DNA of 64,000 nucleotides from Pyrinomonadaceae bacterium (GCA_019694355.1 JAIBCB010000001.1:773001-837000); one strand, 5' to 3'; shown: positions 35,712 to 45,255, counted from the stretch's first letter. A program made the numbers and translations. Notes: generated by a model from the letters alone, not told the origin.

Positions 35712-35843
35712 ATACCACGCTAACTTTATTTAATTAGCCTGCTAACTAGATTCACTTAGCCTGCTAACTTTATTTAATTAGCTTGCTAACGATATTTCGT
35801 TAGCTTCCTTAGAACTTTGCGTTAGCCTGCAAAGAAAGGGATG
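35712..35843. repeat. Array of six 22-bp units with TTAGCCTGCTAAC palindromes
   Basis: Units start at 35712, 35734, 35756, 35778, 35800 and 35822, exactly 22 bases apart. Units 2 to 4 hold the 13-mer TTAGC(C/T)TGCTAAC, which contains an inverted repeat TTAGC-2-GCTAA. The outer units are diverged. The array ends 5 bases before the MarR ATG and starts about 34 bases from the 5' end of the divergent helical-protein gene, so it covers the shared regulatory region. Two helical turns per unit would place bound dimers on one face of the DNA. Confidence 0.8.
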
Positions 35844-35848
35844 CAGTT

Positions 35849-36313
35849 ATGGTTTCACGACCCGCGGAATTTGTTTTTGAGCAGACGATCAGCTTCGTTC
35901 TCGCGAGGACCTCGACCGCATTTCGGAACTCGCTCGAAAAGAGCATGGCAACGATCGGGCTGCACGCAGGACAAGCTTTCGTTCTGATCGAACTCTGGAA
36001 AAGGAACGGCCTGAGGCAGATCGATATCGCCTCCCAACTCAATCTCTCCGCCCCGACGGTAAGCAAGATGATCAAGGGCCTGATCGAGATCAATCTTATT
36101 CGGATCCAGAAGGAGGACAACGATGCCAGGAGCTCAAGGGTCTTTCTCACCGAGAAAGGGTTGGCGATCAGAGCCGAGGTCGAGACCCAATGGCACGAGT
36201 TGGAAGAATACACCCTAGGCGATCTTAATGAGACCGAACGGCTGATCCTTTTCGAACTCCTGAGCAAGCTTCGAAATACCTATACCGGTCGCGACCAAGA
36301 AGAAGACGAGTAA
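35849..36313 (+). CDS. MarR-family transcriptional regulator
   Basis: The 154-residue protein has a winged HTH: GLRQIDIASQLNLSAPTVSKMIK (recognition helix), then wing residues IRIQKEDNDARSSRVFLTEKG, the DxRxxR MarR signature. It dimerises by N- and C-terminal helices (EQTISFVLARTSTAF, ERLILFELLSKLRNTY). It is the obvious candidate to bind the 22-bp array directly upstream. No ligand can be inferred. Confidence 0.92.
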   Translation: MVSRPAEFVFEQTISFVLARTSTAFRNSLEKSMATIGLHAGQAFVLIELWKRNGLRQIDIASQLNLSAPTVSKMIKGLIEINLIRIQKEDNDARSSRVFLTEKGLAIRAEVETQWHELEEYTLGDLNETERLILFELLSKLRNTYTGRDQEEDE

Positions 36314-36376
36314 CTGGCGGTCGGTCTCGGTGTTATAATCAAGAAAAGGAACTAGCAAAAGGAGGCGATTTCGCAA

Positions 36377-36829
36377 ATGAGGATCATTCTCGCAACGGAT
36401 GGCACCAAACACGGGGAGGCAGCAGCCCAGGCGATCAAGAAGTTTGCGCTGACCGGCAACGATTCGGTGCATATAATCACTATTGTCGATATGGCCGTAC
36501 CGCTTGGGATAGACGTGTATAGCGGATATCTCCCCGATACCGCAGAGATCGAAAAGGCCGCTCGAGATCACGCCGATAAGGTCATTGTATCGACGGTCGA
36601 TATGCTAAAGGCCGAATTCGAAAAGGATCCGCCGGCCATCTCGAGTGACGTTCTCTTTGGTTCGCCGGACAGCCGTATCGTTGAAACCGCAGAAGAAATG
36701 AAGGCCGATATGATCGTTCTCGGATCCCACGGTTATAACCGCTGGGAACGTCTTCTGCTCGGTTCGGTCTCAGATTCGGTGGTTCACCACGCTCACTGTT
36801 CGGTATTGATCGTCCGCGATGAAGAATAG
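36377..36829 (+). CDS. Universal stress protein (UspA family)
   Basis: The 150-residue protein has MRIILATDGTKHGEAAAQA and near the end VLGSHGYNRWERLLLGSVSDSVVHHAHCSVLIVR, close to the G-2x-G-9x-G(S/T) ATP-binding motif of the UspA family. It is cytosolic and probably binds ATP. It overlaps the DUF402 gene by 11 bases and is located behind the MarR gene. Confidence 0.92.
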   Translation: MRIILATDGTKHGEAAAQAIKKFALTGNDSVHIITIVDMAVPLGIDVYSGYLPDTAEIEKAARDHADKVIVSTVDMLKAEFEKDPPAISSDVLFGSPDSRIVETAEEMKADMIVLGSHGYNRWERLLLGSVSDSVVHHAHCSVLIVRDEE

Positions 36830-37319
36830 GATCGTAACGGTCCGTTCTCTTGCTTTTGACGGAACGGTGCGCCGCGAATGGACGGGCGAAATAATTGGCG
36901 AAACCCCCTCGCGCATCGACCTCGTCGGCGTGTTTGAACGCACGATCGAGCATCCGGACCTTGGGATCATAGAAGCCGGCACGGTCTCCTACGAATTTTA
37001 TTGGCCCGACCGCTGGTACAACATCTTCCGTTTCGAATCTCCTAGCGGCGAACTCCGCAACTACTACTGCAATATCGCAATGCCGCCGACTCTGACCGAG
37101 TCGCAGCTTTCGTACATTGATCTTGATATTGATGTGCTGATCTGGCCCGGAAAAGAGCCGATCGTACTCGATCGCGATGAGTTTGAGGCAAATTCAAGGC
37201 TCTTTGGCTATCCGCCGGAGGTTGTCGAAAAGGTCGAGGCAACGTTAAAGATACTTCTCAATACTAATGTTGTAAATGAATCATTTACAACATCTTACCG
37301 CACCACTCGAATTGAATAA
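36819..37319 (+). CDS. DUF402 domain protein
   Basis: The 166-residue protein has DRWYNIFRFESPSGELRNYYCNIAMPP and LDIDVLIWPGKEPIVLDRDEF, the core of DUF402 (FAU1-like/nucleoside-phosphatase fold). Some members are nucleotide phosphatases. It overlaps the UspA gene and its 3' end overlaps the convergent FHA gene by 25 bases. Confidence 0.8.
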   Translation: MKNRIVTVRSLAFDGTVRREWTGEIIGETPSRIDLVGVFERTIEHPDLGIIEAGTVSYEFYWPDRWYNIFRFESPSGELRNYYCNIAMPPTLTESQLSYIDLDIDVLIWPGKEPIVLDRDEFEANSRLFGYPPEVVEKVEATLKILLNTNVVNESFTTSYRTTRIE

Positions 37320-38266
37320 CTGCATACCGTGACCGTCATTCCCGGTTGTAGCTGATACCTTTGCCCGGCCGGCAATTCAAAAGAGCCGATCTCGGCGGCA
37401 TTTCTGCCCTCATTAAGTATCCAGAACGAACCGTTTTCCTCATGTCCGATCACGAGATGCCGTCGGCTGATCTCGACATCTCCGGAGAGCGGTATGTCAA
37501 CCGGTTTTGATTTCGAACCGCGTCCGATGACGATCTGATGTTGATAGATCGGTATTACATTCTGACGCTGGCCGCCTCGCCAAACCTCAAGCTTATAAAG
37601 TTCCTTTGCCCTTGAGGCAACATGGGTCATTTCTTCCGCTTCCGGCACCGCGGAGAGAGGAACCGCTTGTTCAATGGATCTAGCGGTGCTTGGGCTTTTC
37701 TGCTGGGAGATGGTGGTCGGTGAAGGCGGAATTCTTGCCGGCGGTGGTACCTGCGGAGCCTGAGCCGTTTGAACGGTGAGTTTTTCACGAGCCTCCATCT
37801 GTTCGATCCCTTTTGGCCGTGCGAGTACGCCGGTCTTATTCGATGTTGAATCTTCCCAACTATGCTCGACGCGGATCTCTCCTTTTTCGAGAGTTCCATC
37901 TATACGAAACTCGATCCCGAATGAACTCGTTTCCAATTTCTTCTTTCCGGCGATCTCACGAGCCCGCTCGCCCAAAATGTGATAAAGCCCTTTTTCCAGG
38001 CCTCGACGTTTTTCACCCTGCCACTCTTTATCGTCATCTGTGCTGAAAAAGACCGTGAACTCCCTAGGAATAATGACAGTTCCCTGCGGCAGCGGCACCA
38101 TTTCTTCCTGGATGACCGCTTCGATCTTTTGAGCAATGGCAACGATGAATTGCTCCGCACGATTTCGAGCTTTTACCTGTGCATCGCGCGCGGCCTTCTC
38201 GAGCGTGGTCTCCACCGAATCCTCGTCGATCCATCGTCTGACCTTTTCAAGAATATTAGAAGCCAA
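37295..38266 (-). CDS. FHA-domain protein with FhaA-like N-terminal domain
   Basis: The 323-residue protein has an N-terminal DUF3662-like domain (residues 20-140, with VIIPREFTVFFSTDDDKEWQ and LEKGLYHILGERA), a Pro-rich linker, and a C-terminal FHA domain (about 235-323, VIGRGSKSKPVDI, then SRRHLVIGHEENGSFWILNEGRN). FHA domains bind phosphothreonine. The kinase gene begins just upstream (6 bases), so it may be a substrate or reader. It resembles the FhaA-type protein encoded at 45471, so the window has two. Confidence 0.85.
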   Translation of the reverse strand: MASNILEKVRRWIDEDSVETTLEKAARDAQVKARNRAEQFIVAIAQKIEAVIQEEMVPLPQGTVIIPREFTVFFSTDDDKEWQGEKRRGLEKGLYHILGERAREIAGKKKLETSSFGIEFRIDGTLEKGEIRVEHSWEDSTSNKTGVLARPKGIEQMEAREKLTVQTAQAPQVPPPARIPPSPTTISQQKSPSTARSIEQAVPLSAVPEAEEMTHVASRAKELYKLEVWRGGQRQNVIPIYQHQIVIGRGSKSKPVDIPLSGDVEISRRHLVIGHEENGSFWILNEGRNAAEIGSFELPAGQRYQLQPGMTVTVCSYSIRVVR

Positions 38267-38271
38267 CTTTT

Positions 38272-39777
38272 CTAATTCTCCTGTATATCCACATACTTGC
38301 CATTGAGCCAGCCGTGGGTAGAGTTTGGCCCGCCAACGCGTTCGCGGCCCTGTTCAACTATATCAACTTGGTACCAATTTTCGTGTGTGGCAACAATACG
38401 GACACGAGAATTTTTTGTTGCGAGCCCGACGGGGTCATTGTCTGTACTTGGGGTCGGCCGCAGATAAACGTCGGTATTGGCAACGGCCATTCTAGGCATT
38501 AGCCGATTTCGCACGGATTCAATGACGTCGTTATTTCTAAAATAGAGAGCCGTCGCATACAGGGCACCTGTAAATATCGCGGCAAAGGCCACGAAGATCG
38601 CAAACCGCCGGAGCGAAGCCTTCCAAGCTCTCTTCGGTGCACTAGCAGGTGGATTTATGTTCTGCGGTGCTGGGATCGACATCGCCGCCCTTTCCTGCAC
38701 CGGTTCATAAGCCGGATAATCGATGACCGCTTTCGAGGGCGGAGTGTTTCCGATCGGAGCGTGCTGCTCCCTGGCCGACGATTGCGTATTCTCCTTCAGA
38801 ACTGCCTCAAAACTTGGCTGCTCAGGTACCAAAGGTGTATACCCACGCGAGACGTGCGGCTGCGGCAGATCCGCCGTTCTCTTGACGACCGTCTCCGGGT
38901 CCATATCGGCAACAATATTCAACACCGGCCCAAGATCGAACCAAAATTCCTCGACCGATTGCGGTCTGCGGCCGGGATCGTCAGCAGTAGCCCGATTTAG
39001 CACCTCGAGAAGGCTGTCCGACCATTCTTCGTCATTCGACGCCTCAGGGAGTCCTTCGATCGGCTTGCCCGTGTAAGGTCGCGGCGGCTCCCGCGTGATT
39101 ATCGAATAGACGGTCTTTGCCAGCGAGTAAATATCGGCGGCCGGCGTAAGCCTTTCTGCGGTATCAGAAAAATACGCAGGACTGTGCTCCGGCGGAGCAT
39201 AAATATTCGTACCAACCCGTGTTATCGGCGAATCCGCAGCCGAAAACCTCGCAACACCAAAGTCTGCGATCTTTAACGTAACTAGATCCTCGGTAAGCAG
39301 AAGATTTTGAGGTTTGATATCGCGGTGTATGATGCCTCGTGAATGTGCATGGGCAAGGCCGGCGCAAGCCTGTTCGATATATTTGAGAGCTGCATCGATC
39401 CGCAGAGGCCGTTGGCGTATCAACGATTGGATATCGCCGCCCGCCATATATTCAAGCACCAAATAGTGAAAAACGACCCCGGCCAGGTCGCGTGCAGTTC
39501 CGTGTCCGAGGCGGCTGATAATGTTGGGATGGCGAACCCTATCAAGGGCGACGGCTTCGTTTTGAAAGTTCTCGACGAGCGTTCTTTCAAGATCGAGATC
39601 GACGTCTTCCTGAAGGAAAACATTGAGAGCCTTAACAACGACCGTACTGTGCGGCGAGCGGGGTGAAGCAAGCGTGTCGCGCGCCACGAAGATCTCTGCA
39701 TAGCTTCCCTGTCCGAGCCGTTTGCTAACGTCGTATCTTCTGTCAAGCCTGGAATTTGAAAGGGAAAGTTCTCTCAT
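38272..39777 (-). CDS. Membrane Ser/Thr protein kinase with C-terminal SH3-like domain
   Basis: Starting at the ATG at 39777 (an upstream in-frame start at 39924 gives an implausible extension), the protein has 501 residues. The kinase domain spans about residues 10-290: GQGSYAEIFVARDT, HRDIKPQNLLL and IADFGVARF, with APPEHSPAYF replacing APE. A linker and a transmembrane helix (FAIFVAFAAIFTGALYATAL) follow, then a bacterial SH3-like domain (VYLRPTPSTDNDPVGLATK, VRIVATHENWYQV). The PASTA domains of mycobacterial PknB are absent. The SH3-like domain would face the periplasm and may sense the wall. The FHA protein gene follows. Confidence 0.92.
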   Translation of the reverse strand: MRELSLSNSRLDRRYDVSKRLGQGSYAEIFVARDTLASPRSPHSTVVVKALNVFLQEDVDLDLERTLVENFQNEAVALDRVRHPNIISRLGHGTARDLAGVVFHYLVLEYMAGGDIQSLIRQRPLRIDAALKYIEQACAGLAHAHSRGIIHRDIKPQNLLLTEDLVTLKIADFGVARFSAADSPITRVGTNIYAPPEHSPAYFSDTAERLTPAADIYSLAKTVYSIITREPPRPYTGKPIEGLPEASNDEEWSDSLLEVLNRATADDPGRRPQSVEEFWFDLGPVLNIVADMDPETVVKRTADLPQPHVSRGYTPLVPEQPSFEAVLKENTQSSAREQHAPIGNTPPSKAVIDYPAYEPVQERAAMSIPAPQNINPPASAPKRAWKASLRRFAIFVAFAAIFTGALYATALYFRNNDVIESVRNRLMPRMAVANTDVYLRPTPSTDNDPVGLATKNSRVRIVATHENWYQVDIVEQGRERVGGPNSTHGWLNGKYVDIQEN

Positions 39778-39965
39778 TTGAAGATACGTAACGAGGTATG
39801 TTGAAAGCGCTCCGCTTCTTCTTGCTCCAACACCGTTTACGATATCACAAATAGAATGTTCGCCTTTAATCAAATGAAAGGCAAAAAATCGCCCGCAACC
39901 CTGCTGAAAGCCGGTCCGGCTCAACTCGGGTGCGGGCGTCTTTAGCTCAGACTTTGAGTAGTTCC

Positions 39966-42926
39966 TTAGTTATTCGTACGTCGGAATCCTGTTGTCTGTA
40001 CATACTGGAAGAACGGCGTTGCAGGCGGCAAACGCGTCGGGTCGAGGAACGTGCTGTCGAATACCCAATTACGTCGCGGCGGGTCATAGACCATATCGCA
40101 GCACTTGAACGCCCCGTTGTTGTTCCGCGAGTTGAAGAGGTTGATCAGCGAACCGGCGTAGTTCAAATTATCACCCGTCCAGTGCTCGAGGAAGCGTTTG
40201 AAGTTATGCACGCCGCCGTTAAGCCGGGGCGACATTCCGCCCTGATTTGGCGTGGCGTCGTGGCTTGCGATCGTATCACCCGACAACATAGCGAAGCGGA
40301 TCGTCGTATCCGTAGCACAACGCGGACCACAGGAAGAATCGGCAAGATCATAAGGATAACGGAAACTTTCTCCGTCATTCCATGCGTTCGAAAGAATCGT
40401 GACTGCATCCGCCGCTATAGAGGACGGGATATGAAGGGCCGTATCGAACGGTAAATATTGGTAATAGGGGGTGTTCCCGGTGCTTGGAACCGTTACAACA
40501 CCCGTGGAGTTGTAGTTGCCCCATACGTAAACACCATTCTCGGAGGCAACGGTAAAGCCGCGAGTATCCGATGCACTCGACGAATCATAAATACCCGGGA
40601 CGGTCGTACCGTTAATAAGGCGTACGCCTCGGCGATAGTATTTATGGTCGTTAACGGCCGCAGCATCAGCATAGATCGTATCATCCCGATATCGCGCGGC
40701 CTCCGTGCCGTAAAGAGTGTTTAGGATGCCATTTCCAAACTGCCCGGCCGGATCCACATCCTCACCCTTTTGCAAGATGCCGTCGTTTCCGGGAGCCGCT
40801 CCATACACATCCTCCATATCGTATTTGCCGTTGAAGTTTGCGTCACCGCGACGGTCGGAAACATAAAGCACCCAACCATTCTCCTGCGGAACATCATCCT
40901 TCGTCAGTGAATGGCCCATCAAGTTCGAAAAAGGCGTGCCCGTGGGGAATCGTCCATCGAAATCGCCGCGTAGGAAACGCCGTAGATTTGCGACGTCGAT
41001 ATCGACCATACTCATCACGCCGTTGCGTGCGACCTTCTTGTAGTTGTCGTAGTATGTGTCGGAGTAATAGGTCTTGCTCTTCGAATCATAATAGAGACCT
41101 TCGCGCGCATCGAACATTTCGATCGGGAACGGGACGATGGCCTTGTCGGTGCCATTTATGAGCTTGAGCTGTCCATAATTTTCATAAGCGCTCGATACCG
41201 ATCCAGCATTGCCGGCCGTGCAGCCAAGCGTACATCCAGCGGCGATCTTGGCAGCGTCTGCGGTCGTATATCGAAGAACATAGTTCCAACCGCCCGAGCC
41301 ATCGTAGCTGATCACATTTGGCGAATTGTTCGGGATGGCGTCGCCCGGGATCGCAAAGCGTTGCAGCTTCACGATCGAACGGCTGTCGGGATAAGTCGTC
41401 GGACTCTGCGGGGTCAGCGCCGTAATATTGGCCGACGGCGCACTAACCGAACCATTGTTGGCCTTGGTGCCGCTGTAGCCGCTGATATTGATCGGCGACT
41501 GCTCGGTAACACCAAGACTCAAGAATTCCGAAGTGATATCACGGGTCATCAAAACGCCGGTTGAGCTGTCGTATGCTACGGTCTCGACCTTTAGCCACAC
41601 CTGACGCGATGTCGCATCGCCCGTGAAAAGCCTTTCTCCGTTGACTCGAGTAGCTTGATAGCCGTCGGTCATCGGGAAATTCGCCATAATGTCGTAGCCG
41701 CGTGAACGGCGATTTAGGACCGTGTCTGACAAATTTGGCTCGGCGGAGCCATCCCAGTTGCCATCGAGGCGAACACCGCAAGGGCCTGTAACTGCAGAGC
41801 CAGTGCTCAATGCACAGCCGGGGAGCAGTTCCTTTTTGTCGGCAAGGCTGATGCGAATACCGTTCTTGTTGGAATACCTTTCACCTTTTGTGATCGCATC
41901 ATCCTTCGTTGTTGAGCTGACAGGTTCGATCGTCCCGGCATTATTGACCATGTCGCCGCCGGTCGAACCCGGTTCTTCCTTACCGCGTTTGATCATATCG
42001 ATCAGATCAGAATTTGCATTGACCTTGAGAGGCAGTCGCAATTCAGCGACACGCGCCTGCAGGTTGCCGTCAAAGACCGCACTCTGGCTGGCCCAGCTTG
42101 GATTCTTATATCCCGGCGGCATATCAGGATTTGATGCGAACACATTCGGTCCGCCGCCGGTGTTCAATACACTGCCCCACGAAGGATAGAACTGCTTGTT
42201 GACGCCCGAAGCGTTCTTGATATAAGTTCTGTTGTTGCTGCTGTCACCCGTATATCCGTTGCGCCAGGTTTGCGAAACGATCTCTTTGTGAGCGGTTACG
42301 CGAGAATCAAAATACACTCCCTCACTGCCCGGCGAGATGAAAAAGTTTCCGTTCGAGTGAACGCGTCCGCCGAAGCTAAATAGCGGCGGCCGGAAGAGTT
42401 CAAGGTCGTCGTCGTAGAAGATACCGAACTGGAAGAGCGGAATGCGGTTGTTGAGGACGTTGCGGGTCAACTGGACCTGAACGCCCTGATTGTCGGTGGT
42501 CGTGGTCACGAGCTGCCAATTATCACGCAATGCGATCAGACCGCTGTAAGGGCCGCCGGTCAAGACAACATTATCACTGGCAGATGTACGGCCGACCGTC
42601 TGAGCGAACGTATATCCGGCAAGTCCCGGAGGCATAACGTTCTCGATCTTTGTGATGTCCGCAGCCGTCGGGCTCAATTTTGATCCGAAGAGTTTATTGA
42701 AGTTTCGGGTCATCGACTCAAGACTTCCCTGAGCTGCATAAAATGTGCGAGCTTCGGCGGTCTCATTCCCGACAGCGGCTGCTTCCGCAGCGGTTCGCGT
42801 CATTGCCATCGCCGCAAAAACGCTTACAAGAGCGAGGACAAATAAGGCTATGACGATCGCGGAGCCGCGTTCGCTGGCCTCATTCGCTACCGTTGAATTT
42901 GTCGTATTATCTCTTCCGGTTTCCAT
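39966..42926 (-). CDS. Large PilX-like pilus-associated protein
   Basis: The 986-residue protein starts with a short cytosolic part and a hydrophobic segment (SAIVIALFVLALVSVFAAMAM), followed by a long extracellular Thr/Asn/Gly-rich domain. The N-terminus matches PilX-type minor pilins of the PilX/DUF4900 group, but no canonical G|FxxxE site is visible. Within the body there are Asp-rich loops (RGDANFNGKYDMEDVYG) that could bind calcium. It is the last of four pilus genes on this strand and is much longer than classical PilX (about 200 residues). Confidence 0.72.
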   Translation of the reverse strand: METGRDNTTNSTVANEASERGSAIVIALFVLALVSVFAAMAMTRTAAEAAAVGNETAEARTFYAAQGSLESMTRNFNKLFGSKLSPTAADITKIENVMPPGLAGYTFAQTVGRTSASDNVVLTGGPYSGLIALRDNWQLVTTTTDNQGVQVQLTRNVLNNRIPLFQFGIFYDDDLELFRPPLFSFGGRVHSNGNFFISPGSEGVYFDSRVTAHKEIVSQTWRNGYTGDSSNNRTYIKNASGVNKQFYPSWGSVLNTGGGPNVFASNPDMPPGYKNPSWASQSAVFDGNLQARVAELRLPLKVNANSDLIDMIKRGKEEPGSTGGDMVNNAGTIEPVSSTTKDDAITKGERYSNKNGIRISLADKKELLPGCALSTGSAVTGPCGVRLDGNWDGSAEPNLSDTVLNRRSRGYDIMANFPMTDGYQATRVNGERLFTGDATSRQVWLKVETVAYDSSTGVLMTRDITSEFLSLGVTEQSPINISGYSGTKANNGSVSAPSANITALTPQSPTTYPDSRSIVKLQRFAIPGDAIPNNSPNVISYDGSGGWNYVLRYTTADAAKIAAGCTLGCTAGNAGSVSSAYENYGQLKLINGTDKAIVPFPIEMFDAREGLYYDSKSKTYYSDTYYDNYKKVARNGVMSMVDIDVANLRRFLRGDFDGRFPTGTPFSNLMGHSLTKDDVPQENGWVLYVSDRRGDANFNGKYDMEDVYGAAPGNDGILQKGEDVDPAGQFGNGILNTLYGTEAARYRDDTIYADAAAVNDHKYYRRGVRLINGTTVPGIYDSSSASDTRGFTVASENGVYVWGNYNSTGVVTVPSTGNTPYYQYLPFDTALHIPSSIAADAVTILSNAWNDGESFRYPYDLADSSCGPRCATDTTIRFAMLSGDTIASHDATPNQGGMSPRLNGGVHNFKRFLEHWTGDNLNYAGSLINLFNSRNNNGAFKCCDMVYDPPRRNWVFDSTFLDPTRLPPATPFFQYVQTTGFRRTNN

Positions 42927-42949
42927 CGTTTTGTACCTACTTCAAAAAC

Positions 42950-44038
42950 TTAGTTGGCCTCGTAGCCAAGGTTGCGTGTGCTAAATGTCGTCGTCTGCGT
43001 CTCACGGTAAGGCTGTCCGCCGCTCATATTTTCGACGGATCTGACGTCAACGGTAACCCTGATCTGCCTGACAGCGGCGAGATTGGTCGGAATGTCATCC
43101 GCAGTACCGGCGATGCCGTCGGGTCCCGCGATCGGATTATTCGTTACACTTCCGTCATCCATGATGTATTCGATCTGGAAATTCTGAACTCCATAGATCA
43201 GGGGCGCGTCAACGAAAGCCTGCGGAGTCGCCGGAAAGACCGGCGGGTTGTTCGCATATTCCCTTCTTGTAAGCGTGCCGTCAGGGGTGACAAAATACGT
43301 CACCATCCGGACGCGTTGAATGCTCGCAGGAACAGTGATCGCTCGAAGAGTTCCACTCGCACCGGCCAAGTTAATGCCGAGAACGTCTCCGTTCGAAAAT
43401 TCGATCTTGTTGGCGCCGCTTTTTCCCGTCACAAGTCCGAGGGTCGAACCCGAACTTCCTGTAACCAGGTAAAGGTCGTTGACGTTGCAAAGCGAGTTGC
43501 TCCCCGAGAGAGGCACGATCTCATCGATCGTTCCGCCGGATTTTGTGGTCGCGGCATTGATCTTTAGCGGCTGCGAAACGCCTCCGACCAGGTTGAATGT
43601 CGAGTCCTTGAAAAGGAATGTGACTTGATCCGTCCGGACATTCGGAATCTGGTTGTACGTATTGAGCGTAATGTTGTCGCCGGCAATTATCGGGGCCACG
43701 GTATCGCGTGTCGTATCAGGATCATTGGGCACGCCAAGCAAAGCACCGATGCGGTTATCGGTCAGGATCACCGTATTCTTGAGCGGATATCCAAAACCCG
43801 CGTTGTACGCATCCCTTCCAACCAGGTTTAGTGCGATGCGAACATTCTTATTCAGCCCGGTCTTTTCGCTCACGACTGACCGCGTCGCTTTCGCGACCTG
43901 CATCACGCCGAAAATACTGCCCGTCACGACCGTGAATAACGTGATCGAGATCAGCAGTTCTACAAGCGAAAAGCCCTTTTCGTTTTTTGATCGATCTACT
44001 GTTGGCGTCATAAATCTACTCTCCTGCGTCGGTTGCAA
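42950..44038 (-). CDS. PilW-like type IV minor pilin
   Basis: The 362-residue protein has a prepilin signature KNEKGFSLVELLISITLFTV near residue 20, cleaved before Phe, with Glu at +5. A long C-terminal globular domain follows. This matches PilW-type minor pilins, which help to prime pilus assembly. It overlaps pilV by 23 bases (42950-44038 versus 44016-44579) and lies 24 bases upstream of the PilX-like gene. Confidence 0.82.
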   Translation of the reverse strand: MQPTQESRFMTPTVDRSKNEKGFSLVELLISITLFTVVTGSIFGVMQVAKATRSVVSEKTGLNKNVRIALNLVGRDAYNAGFGYPLKNTVILTDNRIGALLGVPNDPDTTRDTVAPIIAGDNITLNTYNQIPNVRTDQVTFLFKDSTFNLVGGVSQPLKINAATTKSGGTIDEIVPLSGSNSLCNVNDLYLVTGSSGSTLGLVTGKSGANKIEFSNGDVLGINLAGASGTLRAITVPASIQRVRMVTYFVTPDGTLTRREYANNPPVFPATPQAFVDAPLIYGVQNFQIEYIMDDGSVTNNPIAGPDGIAGTADDIPTNLAAVRQIRVTVDVRSVENMSGGQPYRETQTTTFSTRNLGYEAN

Positions 44039-44579
44039 TCGCGTAATCTGTCAAGACGGTTTGCAAAGACTCGGTCCTTGGAACCGCACCAACGAAATAT
44101 CGGACATCGACCCGTACATTCCGGAATTTAACAGGATTTGTCCCTGGAGTTGGACAGTTATAGGACGGAGCATCCGGATCACATTCATCTATGATCGTGA
44201 TCTCCCGCTGAAGATTTGGCACCGTCACATTATCGTCATCGGCTGTTCCAAGGATCTCGTCCGGCCCCGCACCCACGTGAACATCCTGCATTCCGACGAC
44301 GAACACGCCTTGCGGAATTCCGCTGATCGGGTCAGGATTGGAGCCCACATTGCCGATCGCTTTCCATCCAAGGCGGTCAGGATCTGTCTCCTTCACCGAC
44401 ATTATGGATTCCATCGTCGAGGCGGCAACCTGTTTCGCGACCATTTGCTGTTCTTGTGAGCGTGCCTGCAGAACCGCACCGCCCATTCCAGACATAAGGG
44501 CAAGGACCCCGACCATCAAAATGACGATCGCGATCATTACGTCTATATACGAGAATCCGGATTCGTTTCTTGTGTCCAT
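44016..44579 (-). CDS. PilV-like type IV minor pilin
   Basis: The 187-residue protein has NESGFSYIDVMIAIVILMVGVLALM, a prepilin N-terminus whose +5 acidic residue is Asp and not the conserved Glu. Its size, the position between fimT and pilW, and the GVLALMSGMGGAVLQA part are typical of PilV. Secretion and processing would be by PilD, which is not in the window. Confidence 0.82.
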   Translation of the reverse strand: MDTRNESGFSYIDVMIAIVILMVGVLALMSGMGGAVLQARSQEQQMVAKQVAASTMESIMSVKETDPDRLGWKAIGNVGSNPDPISGIPQGVFVVGMQDVHVGAGPDEILGTADDDNVTVPNLQREITIIDECDPDAPSYNCPTPGTNPVKFRNVRVDVRYFVGAVPRTESLQTVLTDYAIATDAGE

Positions 44580-44589
44580 ATGCTTGAAC

Positions 44590-45255
44590 CTATTGAGTGC
44601 TCGCTACAAAAGTCGAGCCGTCGTACTTCCAATACCGAAGAGCTCCGCTGCCGCCAAAAAGCGTGATCGCACGGATCTCACCATTGCTGCGTGAAACGCT
44701 GCTTGCGGGTGCGCTCGGCGGCCAGATATAGATCGTCGAGCTGATCGGATTATCCACGCTATCTACAACATTCCCCGTGCTCTCGAACCTCGCCACCCAG
44801 ACCTGATGCCCCGAAACGGTCGATCCGCCAGCCTCATGACTGAGTATCGCCGTACCAAAAACAGCGTCAGGATAGTTCGGAGGGTTTGGAGCCAAGACTC
44901 CTGCCGGCCGAGTATCCATGCGAATATCCTGAACATTGTCGAGTGGAATTCGTTTGATTAATGTATCCGGATCGGTGTTGTTTTCATCGATCTGAAGGAG
45001 AGCGTTATCCGTAAGGTCGATCTCGACACGCATTGTGCGGCGTCGAGTCATCGCAAGTTGCGAAGTCTCGCGGATCACATCCATTATCCTGATCGCCTGA
45101 TCGTCAGAGCGATAAACCTTGCGGTAGCTAACGATGTACGGAATAGAGATCGCACAAACGATAGTAAGCACCGCCATCGTGACAAAGAGCTCGGTTATTG
45201 AGAAACCTAGTTCGCCGGAGCATCCGCCAGACGTTTTTTTCGAGCGGCAATTCAT
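44590..45255 (-). CDS. FimT/GspH-like minor pilin
   Basis: Starting at the ATG at 45255 the protein has 221 residues with GELGFSITELFVTMAVLTIV (processing before Phe, Glu at +5). The rest is a beta-rich pseudopilin domain. An upstream start at 45339 gives a less plausible leader. It is the first gene in the pilus set fimT-pilV-pilW-pilX, which runs toward the kinase. It is divergent from the FHA-PBP operon, with a promoter region in 45256-45470. Confidence 0.82.
   Translation of the reverse strand: MNCRSKKTSGGCSGELGFSITELFVTMAVLTIVCAISIPYIVSYRKVYRSDDQAIRIMDVIRETSQLAMTRRRTMRVEIDLTDNALLQIDENNTDPDTLIKRIPLDNVQDIRMDTRPAGVLAPNPPNYPDAVFGTAILSHEAGGSTVSGHQVWVARFESTGNVVDSVDNPISSTIYIWPPSAPASSVSRSNGEIRAITLFGGSGALRYWKYDGSTFVASTQ

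Noticed and set aside
35712..35843. CRISPR or phage attachment site
   Set aside because: The 22-base periodicity covers the entire region with no spacers, and the position upstream of a MarR gene fits an operator array better.
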